A DNA stretch of 13,979 bases. Source: JBDSTZ01 sp039927975 (GTDB lineage: Bacteria > Pseudomonadota > Gammaproteobacteria > Burkholderiales > Burkholderiaceae_D). Where the stretch lies: positions 1-13,979 of the forward strand of contig JBDSTZ010000014.1 in assembly GCA_039927975.1 (NCBI GenBank), in the 5' to 3' direction. The translations under genes were made by a program, and so were the position numbers. Shown here piece after piece: positions 5,202 through 12,570 of the stretch; the stretch's first letter is position 1, and every line of letters begins with the position of its first letter. The notes under the pieces are model-generated. The model was not told where the DNA came from and searched no databases. It worked only from the letters and a program-made list of their open reading frames with translations.

Positions 5202-8200
5202 ATGACGCAACGCGAAGTACAGGCAAGCGAGGCTGGCCGGGACGGCAAGGTCGTACTCAACCAGGATCGCCTGAAAGCCTTGCGCAAGCAGCGCGGCCTG
5301 AGCCAGGACGCCCTCGCCCAGTTGTGCCTGACCCAGCGCCTGTGCGTATCGATCGCCTCGATCAAGCGCGCCGAGACCGGCAAATCCATCCTGTATCGCA
5401 CCGCCAGCCATTTGGCGCGGGTGTACGACAGCGCGCTCGACGATCTGGTCGGCGCCTCAAACGATGAGGCCGGGGCCGATGCCGCTCCCGCCCAGCAGGA
5501 AGCCATCGAACAACGCAAAGTGCTCGGCCTGTCGCTGCTGCTGGTCGCGCCGCTGGGCGCCGACCTGGCGGCGCAGGCCGCCGCGCTGGTCGAGCAGTTC
5601 GGCGGCGTCATCGAACACCGCGAGCTGGCCATGTTCGGCTTGCCGCGCGCGTATGGCAGCGACGCCGTGCGCTGCCTGCAATGCGCGCTCGGCCTGGCCC
5701 AGCTGCTGAGCGGCCAGCGCGCCGCCATCGTTATCGCCAGCCGCGACTGGCCGCTCGGCGCTGGCGAGCAGGCGGTACCTGCACGCATGCGCGTATTGCT
5801 GCCGCCGGCCGACGCCAACGCCAACGCCGATGACAACGCCGGTCCCTGCTCGGTGTACGTCGAACACACCCTCGGCATCCAGCTCGGCGAGCGCTTCGTA
5901 TTCGCGCCGTCCGGCTACGTCGACGACCTGCTGCGCTTTACCCACGAGCGCCAGGGCTTCCTGGTCGCGCAATACCCGCTGGCCGGCCGCCATGTCGAGG
6001 TCCAGCAGTTCAAGGCGATCCTCGAAACCACCCTCGCTTACCAATGCGGCCACGTGCTCTATCTGCGCGGCGTGGCCGGCATCGGCAAGAGTCGCCTGAT
6101 CCAGGAGTTCGCCGACATCGCGCGCCAGAACGAGATCGCCTGCCACACGGCGGTGGTGCTCGACTTCGGCGTCAGCGGCGAAGCGACGCCGCTCGGCCAG
6201 CTGGTGCGCAGCCTGCTCGGCCTGCCGGCCGGCCTGCCGCCAACCGAGGATCAACTGGCCGCGCAGATGCGCCAGCTGCGCCTGCCCGACGACATGCTGA
6301 TGCACCTGCGCGTCATCCTCGGCATGCCGCAGCCGCCCGACGCCGCCACCGTGTTCGGCGCCATGGCGCACCACACGCGCGAGCTGCGCCAGATCGACAC
6401 CGTGCGCGAATTGATCATGCGGCGCGCGGTCGAACGCCCGCTGCTGCTGGTCCTCGAAGACATCCACTGGAGTTCGCCCGAGCTGATCGCCACCCTGGCC
6501 GCCCTGCTGCCGGACGTGCAAGAGGCGCCGATCGTCTGGCTGTTGTCCTCGCGCTTCGAGCACGACCCGCTCGAACACACGCTGCGGCCCTACCTGAACG
6601 GCCTGCCGGTCACCATGCTCGACCTGGCCACGCTGCGCAATCTCGATGCGCTGGCGGTGGCGCGCCACGCCAGCGACGCCGGTCCGGATTTCCAGCAGCA
6701 GTGCGTCGCGCGCGCGCAGGGCAATCCGCTGTTCCTGACCCAGCTGCTGCAAAGCGGTCCGGGCCAGTCGCTGCCGGGCAGCCTGCAAAACCTGGTGCAG
6801 ACCAAGCTCGATCTGCTGGCTCCCGCCCAGCGCCGCGGGGTGCGGGTGGCGTCGGCCATCGGCCAGTATTTTTCGCTGTCCTTCCTGCGCGAAGTGCTGC
6901 GCGAACCGGACCACGATGTGCTCGACTGCGTGCGCCAGTACATCGTGCGGCCCATGGAACGCGACGGCTATGTGTTCGTCCACGACCTGGTCATGCAGGG
7001 CATTTACGAAACGATGCCGGCGGCGCAGCGCGCCGAGATCCACCTGACGCTGGCGCACGGCTACCAGGCCAGCGACCGGCTGCTGCACGCCCAGCACCTG
7101 CACAAGGCGCGCCACCGCGACGCGCCGGCCGCGCTGCTGGCGGTGATCGACGAGCGCATCGGCGGCCACCAGTACCTGGCCGCGCTCGAACTGGTCGGCG
7201 TGTGCCTGCGCATCGATTACGCGCCGCGCGACGACTACCGCCTCCAGCTCCTGAGCGGCAAGTGCCGCGCGAAGATGGGCCAGACGCCGCTGGCCAAGGC
7301 GGCGTTTTCCGCCGCGCTCGGGCTGGCCGCCGGCCAAGCGCAGCGCAACGCCGCCGTGATCGGCCTGGCCACCGCGCTCAACGTGCTCGAAGACCTGGCC
7401 GCCGAGGAAGTGCTGCTCGACCGTGCGATCGACGCCTCGCTTGCCGCCGGCGTCGAGGAAGGCCTCGGCGAGCTGTACTACCTCAAGGGAAATATGTACT
7501 TCCCGACCGGGAATTTCGCCCGCAGCCGCGAGCTGCACGAACTGGCCCAGCGCCATGCGCGCAGCCGCGAAACCGAGGCGCGCGCGCTGAGCGGCATCGG
7601 CGACTCGTACTACGCGCAAGGCCGCATCGTCACCGCGCACGGCGTGTTTCGCGATTGCCTGGCCTTGTGCGAAGCGCACGGGCTGGCCGAGATCGAAGCG
7701 TCAAACCGCTTCATGCTCGGCACCGCGCGCATCTACCTGAACCAGACCGTCGGCGCGCTGCACGACGCGCTGGGCTCGGCCGAACTGGGGCGGCTGGTCG
7801 GCAATCGGCGCTCGGAAATCGTCTCGCGCCTGACCGCCGGCTGGGCCCTGCTGTCGCTCGGCCGCGTACCCGAGGCGCGGCGCCAGATCGAACAGGGGCT
7901 TGAGCTGGCGCGGGCGATCGGCGCCAGCCGCTTCGAGCCATTTCTGAACGAGAGCATGGTGCGCGTGCTGCTGGCCGAGGACCAGCCGGCGCAAGCGCAC
8001 GCGCTGGCGCTGCAGGCGGCCGACGCGGTTCGGCGCAACAAGCTGGATAAATTCATTGGCCCGTGGGTGCTGTCGACCCTGGCGCTGGTGGAACCTGATG
8101 CGGCCGCCCGCGCGGAAGCGCTCGAACGCGGCCAGCAGCTGCTCGACCTGGGCTGCGTGGCCCACAACGCCTACCGCTACTACGTCGGCGCGATCGAGTG

Positions 8201-8456
8201 CTGTCTGATCCACGACCAGTGGGACCAGGCGCGCGCACTGGCGAACCGCTTCGCCGCCGCCATCGCCGACGAGGTCTGCCCGTGGGCCAGCCATCACATC
8301 GCGCTGGCGCGCGCGGCGGCCGACTGGCTCGAACAGCCGTCGGCGCCGCGCCAGGCCGGCGTCGCCGCGCTGCTGCGGGCCGGCGACGAGGACGGCCTTG
8401 GCTGGGTCATGCCGCTGTTGCGGCGCCGTCTGGCACCAGCGTCAACGCCGGACTGA
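5202..8456 (+). CDS. XRE HTH - degenerate cyclase-like - AAA/STAND ATPase - TPR regulator, 1084 aa
   Basis: A large one-component regulator. Residues about 20-85 form an XRE/Cro-type helix-turn-helix (QDRLKALRKQRGLSQDALAQ, then SIASIKRAETG). Residues about 106-255 align with a class III adenylate/guanylate cyclase domain: FGGVIEHRELAMFGLPRAYG (133-152) matches the cyclase HGG..GDG..A.FG.P pattern but lacks the metal-binding Asp, so it should be inactive. An AAA_16-type ATPase follows: GRHVEVQQF, Walker A GVAGIGKS (290-297) and Walker B LLLVLEDIHW (414-423). Residues from about 640 to the end are helical, rich in A/L/R, and TPR-like. Such STAND proteins couple ligand sensing and ATP-driven oligomerisation to output, as in MalT. 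Its signal and target genes are not evident. It stands alone; its 3' end overlaps the convergent flavoprotein gene by 50 bp. The start is the first in-frame ATG; no ribosome site is visible. Confidence 0.87.
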   Translation: MTQREVQASEAGRDGKVVLNQDRLKALRKQRGLSQDALAQLCLTQRLCVSIASIKRAETGKSILYRTASHLARVYDSALDDLVGASNDEAGADAAPAQQEAIEQRKVLGLSLLLVAPLGADLAAQAAALVEQFGGVIEHRELAMFGLPRAYGSDAVRCLQCALGLAQLLSGQRAAIVIASRDWPLGAGEQAVPARMRVLLPPADANANADDNAGPCSVYVEHTLGIQLGERFVFAPSGYVDDLLRFTHERQGFLVAQYPLAGRHVEVQQFKAILETTLAYQCGHVLYLRGVAGIGKSRLIQEFADIARQNEIACHTAVVLDFGVSGEATPLGQLVRSLLGLPAGLPPTEDQLAAQMRQLRLPDDMLMHLRVILGMPQPPDAATVFGAMAHHTRELRQIDTVRELIMRRAVERPLLLVLEDIHWSSPELIATLAALLPDVQEAPIVWLLSSRFEHDPLEHTLRPYLNGLPVTMLDLATLRNLDALAVARHASDAGPDFQQQCVARAQGNPLFLTQLLQSGPGQSLPGSLQNLVQTKLDLLAPAQRRGVRVASAIGQYFSLSFLREVLREPDHDVLDCVRQYIVRPMERDGYVFVHDLVMQGIYETMPAAQRAEIHLTLAHGYQASDRLLHAQHLHKARHRDAPAALLAVIDERIGGHQYLAALELVGVCLRIDYAPRDDYRLQLLSGKCRAKMGQTPLAKAAFSAALGLAAGQAQRNAAVIGLATALNVLEDLAAEEVLLDRAIDASLAAGVEEGLGELYYLKGNMYFPTGNFARSRELHELAQRHARSRETEARALSGIGDSYYAQGRIVTAHGVFRDCLALCEAHGLAEIEASNRFMLGTARIYLNQTVGALHDALGSAELGRLVGNRRSEIVSRLTAGWALLSLGRVPEARRQIEQGLELARAIGASRFEPFLNESMVRVLLAEDQPAQAHALALQAADAVRRNKLDKFIGPWVLSTLALVEPDAAARAEALERGQQLLDLGCVAHNAYRYYVGAIECCLIHDQWDQARALANRFAAAIADEVCPWASHHIALARAAADWLEQPSAPRQAGVAALLRAGDEDGLGWVMPLLRRRLAPASTPD

Positions 8457-10131
8457 CGGCGGCGCGCAAGGCCGGCGCGATCCAGCCGGCGATCAGCTCG
8501 GACTGCATGATGCATTGTTCCTGCAGTCCGGCGCCCAGCGTCCAGCCGCCGCCGAACAGCAGCGCGCAGCTGGGCTGGCGACCCTGGGCGATCTGCTCGG
8601 CGGTGGCCTTGTTGAAGATGCCGATGCTGTCCTGCGCGGCGATGCACTCGGCATTGAGCACATTGTGCTTGAAGACCGTCCAGGCCTTGTCGCGCAGCGC
8701 TGGATGCGTGACGTCGTTCTGATGGCGGTAGCCGGTGTGCAGCGCTTCGCCGTTCAATTGGCGCCGGGTGGCGCGCGGCAGCGCCGCCAGCATGCCGGGC
8801 GCGATACGGTGGGTCTGGCGCACCCGGTCGAGCATGGTCTCGCGCGGAATCTCGTCGAGCGACTTCACCAGCGAGATCAGAAACAGCGGCAGCCCGGCGC
8901 GCGAGTATTGCGGGTTGACCGGATCGTTCTGGTGCAGGTTCTCGACATAGCTCATCCGGTAGGGGAAGCTGGCGTCGCTCGACTCGCGCTGCAGCACATT
9001 GTAGGTGCGCCAGATGTTTTTATTCTGCGGCATCTGGCCGGCGTAGGTGTGGCAGACCGCGAAGCCGCGCGTGTAGCTCACTTGCGAGAGCACGCCGTAG
9101 ATCTTTTGCGCCCAGGCGCCCATGTCGCCGTCGAAGCTGAGCAGACGCATGGTGTCGTCGGCGTGGGTGGCCAGTACGCACAACGCGTATGGCGCCGGCG
9201 GCACGGCCGGGCCGGCGATGCTCACACGGCCGCTGTGCACCTGGACCCGCACGTCCACCTCGGTGTGGACCGTCACCTTGCAATGGTCGTTCGAATGCGC
9301 CAGCAGATGGTTGGCCAGCGCTTCGAGCCATTTCTGCGCGCCGTGCTCGAAGTAGCGGCGGTCCGGGCTCTCGGCCAGCGGGCCCTGGCCTTCCTGCAGG
9401 CGGTAGTACTCGAACGGCGACTGCAGCGGCAGCGTGGCCGGGCCGCGCTCGTCGGTGAAATACATCGCCGCGATGCGCGGGTAGTAGATGGCGTCGCGCA
9501 CCTGCGCCAGGCGCACCGGCAGTTGCGGATCGTCCCAGTCGATGCTGATCTTGAGCTGGGCTGCAGCCTTGCCCAGCATCGACGCCGGCTGCGCCACGCA
9601 GGCGTTGAAGAAATGGCCGACCGTGTAGGCGGGCGTGATGGTGCCGAGCAGATTGAGGGCGCTGCGATGGACCACGCTGATCAGAGGCGCCAGCTTGCCC
9701 TGGTCGGCATTGGCCACGCTGAACGCCGGGTCGCTGACGCCTTCGCGCAGGGCGGCGTCGTCGGTCAGCGCCAGCGAACCGCTGCGGTTGAAATAGCTGG
9801 TGGTGTCCTGCAGCGGTTTCATTTTGTCGAGGTAGCCGATCTCCTGCATGATGGCCTTGAGCTTGACGTAGGTCGCCAGGTTGACGTCGTTGACGCCCAG
9901 GTCGGCCCAGCGCAGGTAGGCGTGCGGCACGCCCTTGCCGTCGATGTAGTTGCCAAGGTCGACCACCACGGTGTCGGCGTTGCCGCCCAGGGTGGCCTTG
10001 CGCTCGTAGAGATCGATCTGCAGCTGGCGCGCGCTGGTGGCCGCCGCTTTTTGCAGATAGTAGGCGGTCGAGAGACCCGACACGCCGCCGCCGATGATCG
10101 CCACTCGCAATGCTCCAGTTCCGCGTTCCAT
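8407..10131 (-). CDS. FAD-dependent amine-oxidase-like oxidoreductase, 574 aa
   Basis: The N-terminus has a Rossmann FAD fold: VAIIGGGVSG (residues 10-19), with Glu43 in the LYERK strand end expected to hold the ribose, then TLGGNADT, the GG-motif of amine-oxidase/phytoene-desaturase relatives. Residues about 525-551 (LFGGGWTLGAGLQEQ) form the second, C-terminal FAD contact. In between is a long substrate domain with many aromatic residues that I do not recognise. Predicted cytosolic; no signal peptide. The gene resembles NAD/FAD-binding proteins of the COG2907 kind but is longer. AAGGA lies 9 nt before the ATG. A -10-like TAGAAT (minus strand, 10173-10168) precedes it, but the nearest TTGACC (10192-10187) is only 13 nt away, so an activator may be required. 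It is divergent from the lactonase and convergent with the regulator. Substrate unknown. Confidence 0.82.
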   Translation of the reverse strand: MERGTGALRVAIIGGGVSGLSTAYYLQKAAATSARQLQIDLYERKATLGGNADTVVVDLGNYIDGKGVPHAYLRWADLGVNDVNLATYVKLKAIMQEIGYLDKMKPLQDTTSYFNRSGSLALTDDAALREGVSDPAFSVANADQGKLAPLISVVHRSALNLLGTITPAYTVGHFFNACVAQPASMLGKAAAQLKISIDWDDPQLPVRLAQVRDAIYYPRIAAMYFTDERGPATLPLQSPFEYYRLQEGQGPLAESPDRRYFEHGAQKWLEALANHLLAHSNDHCKVTVHTEVDVRVQVHSGRVSIAGPAVPPAPYALCVLATHADDTMRLLSFDGDMGAWAQKIYGVLSQVSYTRGFAVCHTYAGQMPQNKNIWRTYNVLQRESSDASFPYRMSYVENLHQNDPVNPQYSRAGLPLFLISLVKSLDEIPRETMLDRVRQTHRIAPGMLAALPRATRRQLNGEALHTGYRHQNDVTHPALRDKAWTVFKHNVLNAECIAAQDSIGIFNKATAEQIAQGRQPSCALLFGGGWTLGAGLQEQCIMQSELIAGWIAPALRAAVSPALTLVPDGAATAA

Positions 10132-10209
10132 GGTGTTGTTTCCTTGCAGTAATTAAGTCAGGATGCCATTCTAAGGGGAATAGCCGGGTCAAAACCGGGG
10201 CGGACGCTA

Positions 10210-10264
10210 CTGATACCGTACTGATACCGGGCTGATACGGAGCTGATACCGGGCCGATCCGGCG
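10210..10264. repeat. Five tandem 11-bp direct repeats in a divergent promoter region
   Basis: CTGATAC begins at 10210, 10221, 10232 and 10243, exactly 11 bp apart, and a degenerate fifth unit, CCGATCC, starts at 10254. Units read CTGATACCGTA, CTGATACCGGG, CTGATACGGAG, CTGATACCGGG and CCGATCCGGCG. An 11-bp period puts each core on the same helix face, as in binding sites of OmpR/PhoB-type response regulators. The array lies about 80 bp upstream of the flavoprotein ATG and about 105 bp upstream of the lactonase ATG. A neutral short tandem duplication is the main alternative. Confidence 0.8.
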
Positions 10265-10331
10265 CGGCGGCCGGCGTGGTTGGTCTGCCGGCCCTGCCCC
10301 CCACAAGAATGTGTATTGCCGGCATCGCCGA

Positions 10332-10340
10332 TGCTACAAT
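10332..10340 (+). promoter_or_regulatory. Extended -10 promoter of the lactonase-like gene
   Basis: TG-C-TACAAT (10332-10340) fits an extended -10; TACAAT matches the consensus at five of six positions. No good -35 lies 16-18 nt upstream (TGTATT at 10312-10317; a TTGCCG at 10315 is only 14 nt away). Start of transcription is expected near 10347, giving a leader of about 22 nt that contains GAAGG before the ATG. Confidence 0.45.
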
Positions 10341-10368
10341 TTCCGCTCATCACACATCGAAGGCCAGC

Positions 10369-11508
10369 ATGAGCAGCTCCACCATCAAACACACCGTCGC
10401 CGCAGCCGCCGCGACGCTGGCCTGCGCCGGCCCGGCCCTGGCCCACACCTTCGTCTACGTTGCGCACGGCACCGAGATCTCGTCCTACCAGCTGCTGGCC
10501 GACGACGGCGCGCTGGTGCCGGCTTCGCGCATCGACGCCGGCGGCAACGCCATGCCAATGGCTGTCAGCCCCGACCGCCACTTCCTGTTTGTCGCGGTGC
10601 GCTCCAAGCCCTACGCGGTGCGCAGCTACGCCATCGACAAGACGCTCGGCAGCCTGAAGCTGGCGTCGAGCGCGCCGCTGGCCGAGAGCATGGCCTATAT
10701 CTCGCTCGACAAGACCGGCCGCACCCTGTACGGCGCCTCGTACGGCGGCCACTTGATCAGCGCGAACCAGGTCGACGCGGACGGGCGCGTGAGCGAGGCG
10801 CCGCTGCAAGTGATGCCGCTGGGGCGCAATCCGCACGCGATCCGGGTCGACGAATCGAACCAGTTCGCGTATGTGAGCTCGCTCGGCACCGACCAGGTGT
10901 TCCAGTTCCGCCGCGACGCCCAGACCGGCAAACTGAGTCCGAACACGCCGGCGGCGGTGGCGCTGGCGCCGGTGACCGGCCCGCGCCACCTCGTCACGTC
11001 GCGCGACAACCGCTTCCTGTTCGCCGTCACCGAGATGCGCGGCACCATGATCACCTTCGCCATCGACGCCAAGAGCGGCCTGCTGACCGAAGTCGGTTCC
11101 GTGCTTGGCCTGCCGCCCGACAGCAAGCTGACGCCAGGCGTGGTGCGCGGCAGCCCCGGTCCGGATGGCGCGCCGCGCGACAACACGCACGATATCTGGG
11201 CCTCGGACATCCACCTCACGCCCGACGGCAAATTCCTCTACATCGCCGAGCGCACCAGCAGCAGCCTGGCGCGCTTCGGCGTCGACCAGGCCAGCGGCAA
11301 GCTCACTTACCTGGGCAGCACGCCGACCGAGAACACCCCGCGTTCGTTCGCCATCGATCCGAAGGGGCGATTCCTGGTCGCTTCGGGCGAGCAGTCGGAC
11401 ACCATTTCGCTGTACGCGATCGACCCGGCCAGCGGCGCGCTGGGGGCGCCGAAGCGGTACGCGACCGGCAAAGGGGCGAGCTGGGTGCAGATTGTGAGCA
11501 CGCATTAG
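10369..11508 (+). CDS. Exported lactonase-family seven-bladed beta-propeller protein, 379 aa
   Basis: The sequence resembles the lactonase / 6-phosphogluconolactonase (Pgl, YbhE-like) beta-propeller family. Repeated blade units end in patterns such as SPDRHFLFVAVR, DKTGRTLYGASY, DESNQFAYVSSL, SRDNRFLFAVTE, TPDGKFLYIAER and DPKGRFLVASGE, each followed by a strand and a turn like D-ASGKL. The first 25 residues are a Sec signal peptide with an Ala-rich core and an ALA-HT cleavage site after residue 25, so the mature protein is periplasmic or secreted. That argues against the cytosolic pentose-phosphate role; it may act on an extracytoplasmic lactone or be a non-enzymatic propeller. ATG 10369 is preceded by GAAGG at 5 nt. 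The TAG stop overlaps the convergent toxin's stop by 4 nt. A small hairpin GCGTCG-GGG-CGACGC (11508-11522) follows without a T tract. Confidence 0.85.
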   Translation: MSSSTIKHTVAAAAATLACAGPALAHTFVYVAHGTEISSYQLLADDGALVPASRIDAGGNAMPMAVSPDRHFLFVAVRSKPYAVRSYAIDKTLGSLKLASSAPLAESMAYISLDKTGRTLYGASYGGHLISANQVDADGRVSEAPLQVMPLGRNPHAIRVDESNQFAYVSSLGTDQVFQFRRDAQTGKLSPNTPAAVALAPVTGPRHLVTSRDNRFLFAVTEMRGTMITFAIDAKSGLLTEVGSVLGLPPDSKLTPGVVRGSPGPDGAPRDNTHDIWASDIHLTPDGKFLYIAERTSSSLARFGVDQASGKLTYLGSTPTENTPRSFAIDPKGRFLVASGEQSDTISLYAIDPASGALGAPKRYATGKGASWVQIVSTH

Positions 11509-12008
11509 CGTCGGGGCGACGCCGCGGAGTTGGCGGCCCGCAGCAATCGCGGGTCGAAGTGCCAGCGTTTTACGGTCGTCGCCGCGGTCCGCGCCGTGTC
11601 CGCGTGCGCCGGATTGATGAGGACGTTCTCTTCCTCGGGAATAAGCACCGATGGCACGACCAGCAGCGCGGCGCGGCCTTGCGCGACCCACGCATCGCCA
11701 GCCAGGCGGCTTGTCAATCCGGCCGGTACAGCATCCCATCCACCCGGAAGCGGAGACAATACCTGGCGATCCATCCACACCTCGTCGGGTATGTCGATGC
11801 GAATCAGGAAGCGGTTCAGTGGCATCGAACCGTATTGCAGGTAGCAAAGCGTTTCGAGCATCGCAAGGGGAACGCTGGACGAACAGTACAACAGCGGCAC
11901 GCCTACGCTGTTCCAGCGTCCGCCTGTCACCCTGGCTCCCTCACCGCTCATGTCATTTGCCATATGGCTTGCCGTTTCACTCGCGATGCGCCACACCGGC
12001 GCGCTCAA
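11505..12008 (-). CDS. RES-domain toxin (NAD+-targeting), 167 aa, TTG start
   Basis: RES toxins of type II Res-Xre (ParT-ParS, MbcT-MbcA) modules degrade or phosphorolyse NAD+, or ADP-ribosylate a target. The name-giving residues are all seen: Arg31 in GGRWN, Glu52 in PLAMLETL and Ser120 in LLVVPSVLIPEEENVLINP. The N-terminal WRIAS and the GDAW segment (104-107) are typical of the family, and 167 aa is its usual length, so the toxin looks intact. No ATG starts the frame at the right place. The start is TTG at 12008, sharing TTGA with the antitoxin stop, with GGAG (12019-12016) placed 7 nt upstream. The weak start inside the antitoxin's last codon should keep toxin output low and coupled to antitoxin translation. 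The 3' end meets the lactonase gene tail to tail with a 4-nt overlap. Confidence 0.9.
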   Translation of the reverse strand: MSAPVWRIASETASHMANDMSGEGARVTGGRWNSVGVPLLYCSSSVPLAMLETLCYLQYGSMPLNRFLIRIDIPDEVWMDRQVLSPLPGGWDAVPAGLTSRLAGDAWVAQGRAALLVVPSVLIPEEENVLINPAHADTARTAATTVKRWHFDPRLLRAANSAASPRR

Positions 12009-12433
12009 GCGTACGCTCCGCTTTGTGCCATGGCGAGCAAATTCGATACTACTCGTTGCCCTTCGGCCGTATCCAGAAAACTGGCCGCCGTTTCATAGCC
12101 AAGCGCGGGCAATGGCGAAAACAGCCAAGCGCCCATCCAGGCAGCGGCATCGAAATTTTCGGGATTTCCCGATTCATCGACCATGCTCGCGACTTGCCCG
12201 ATCAGATATTCGATACCCAGCATGCGCTCCGACTGGTCGAGCGGAAGATTCTCGTCGTTGCGCGCCCTGCGCTCCACCTCTGCGCGCGGGAAATTCAGGG
12301 AATCGATCAGCGCATCGGCATGAATGCCCATGGCCGACGCGACGGCCATCAGCTCACGTGCCGGCACGCCACGCCGGATCCGGGCAATCCGTTCATGCGC
12401 CGAACACAGATAGAGCCGCGAGAAGTCGATCAT
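12005..12433 (-). CDS. Xre/MbcA/ParS-type antitoxin with toxin-binding domain, 142 aa
   Basis: First gene of the toxin-antitoxin pair. The N-terminal half (HERIARIRRGVPARELMAVA, IHADALIDSLNFPRA) looks like the HTH of Xre/MbcA/ParS antitoxins. The C-terminal half fits the DUF2384 toxin-binding domain: LPLDQSERMLGIEYLIGQV, then WLFSPLPALGYETAASFLDT, EGQRVVSNLLAM and the terminal G-A-Y-A, matching the family's NPALG.P..LL.T..G...V and G-x-Y-A ending. It should block the RES active site and repress its own operon. ATG 12433 has no clear Shine-Dalgarno, and an in-frame stop about 30 nt upstream rules out a longer start. It lies 137 nt downstream of priA on the same strand. Confidence 0.88.
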   Translation of the reverse strand: MIDFSRLYLCSAHERIARIRRGVPARELMAVASAMGIHADALIDSLNFPRAEVERRARNDENLPLDQSERMLGIEYLIGQVASMVDESGNPENFDAAAWMGAWLFSPLPALGYETAASFLDTAEGQRVVSNLLAMAQSGAYA

Positions 12434-12491
12434 CGTAGAGATTTGACACTCAAGCGGACGACAAGTTCATGGCGATAGTCCGACGTACGCG

Positions 12492-12509
12492 TTTAGCGCC
12501 ACCGCTAAA
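12492..12509. promoter_or_regulatory. 7-4-7 palindrome, candidate antitoxin operator
   Basis: TTTAGCG (12492-12498) and CGCTAAA (12503-12509) are perfect arms around CCAC, 59 nt upstream of the antitoxin ATG in the 137-nt gap after priA. A smaller palindrome, TTGA-GTG-TCAA, lies at 12444-12454. Neither stem has a T tract in the minus direction, so the larger one is not an intrinsic terminator of priA. Res-Xre antitoxins bind palindromes near their own promoter, which makes this the best operator candidate. I could not fix the promoter itself. Confidence 0.45.
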
Positions 12510-12570
12510 AATTCGACCGGCCGGCGGGTGAACGGTTCCACGACGCGGCCAGCAGCTTGCATTGGCCGTG

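Noticed and set aside
7929..9336. An 18-nt exact match, CGCTTCGAGCCATTTCTG, at 7929-7946 and 9319-9336
   Set aside because: Both lie inside well-supported genes on opposite coding strands and encode unrelated peptides; flanks do not match, so coincidence in GC-biased coding DNA is likelier than a repeat element.
10168..10192. TTGACC / TAGAAT as a normal sigma70 promoter for the flavoprotein
   Set aside because: The spacer is only 13 nt, too short for unaided sigma70 recognition; kept only as a possible -10 that needs an activator.
10276..10368. Upstream start for the lactonase-like gene
   Set aside because: It would bury the clear signal peptide and place the start upstream of the likely promoter; ATG 10369 has GAAGG and begins the signal peptide exactly.
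12492..12509. Reading the 7-4-7 palindrome as the priA terminator
   Set aside because: No U tract follows the stem in the minus direction; the T run lies on the wrong side.
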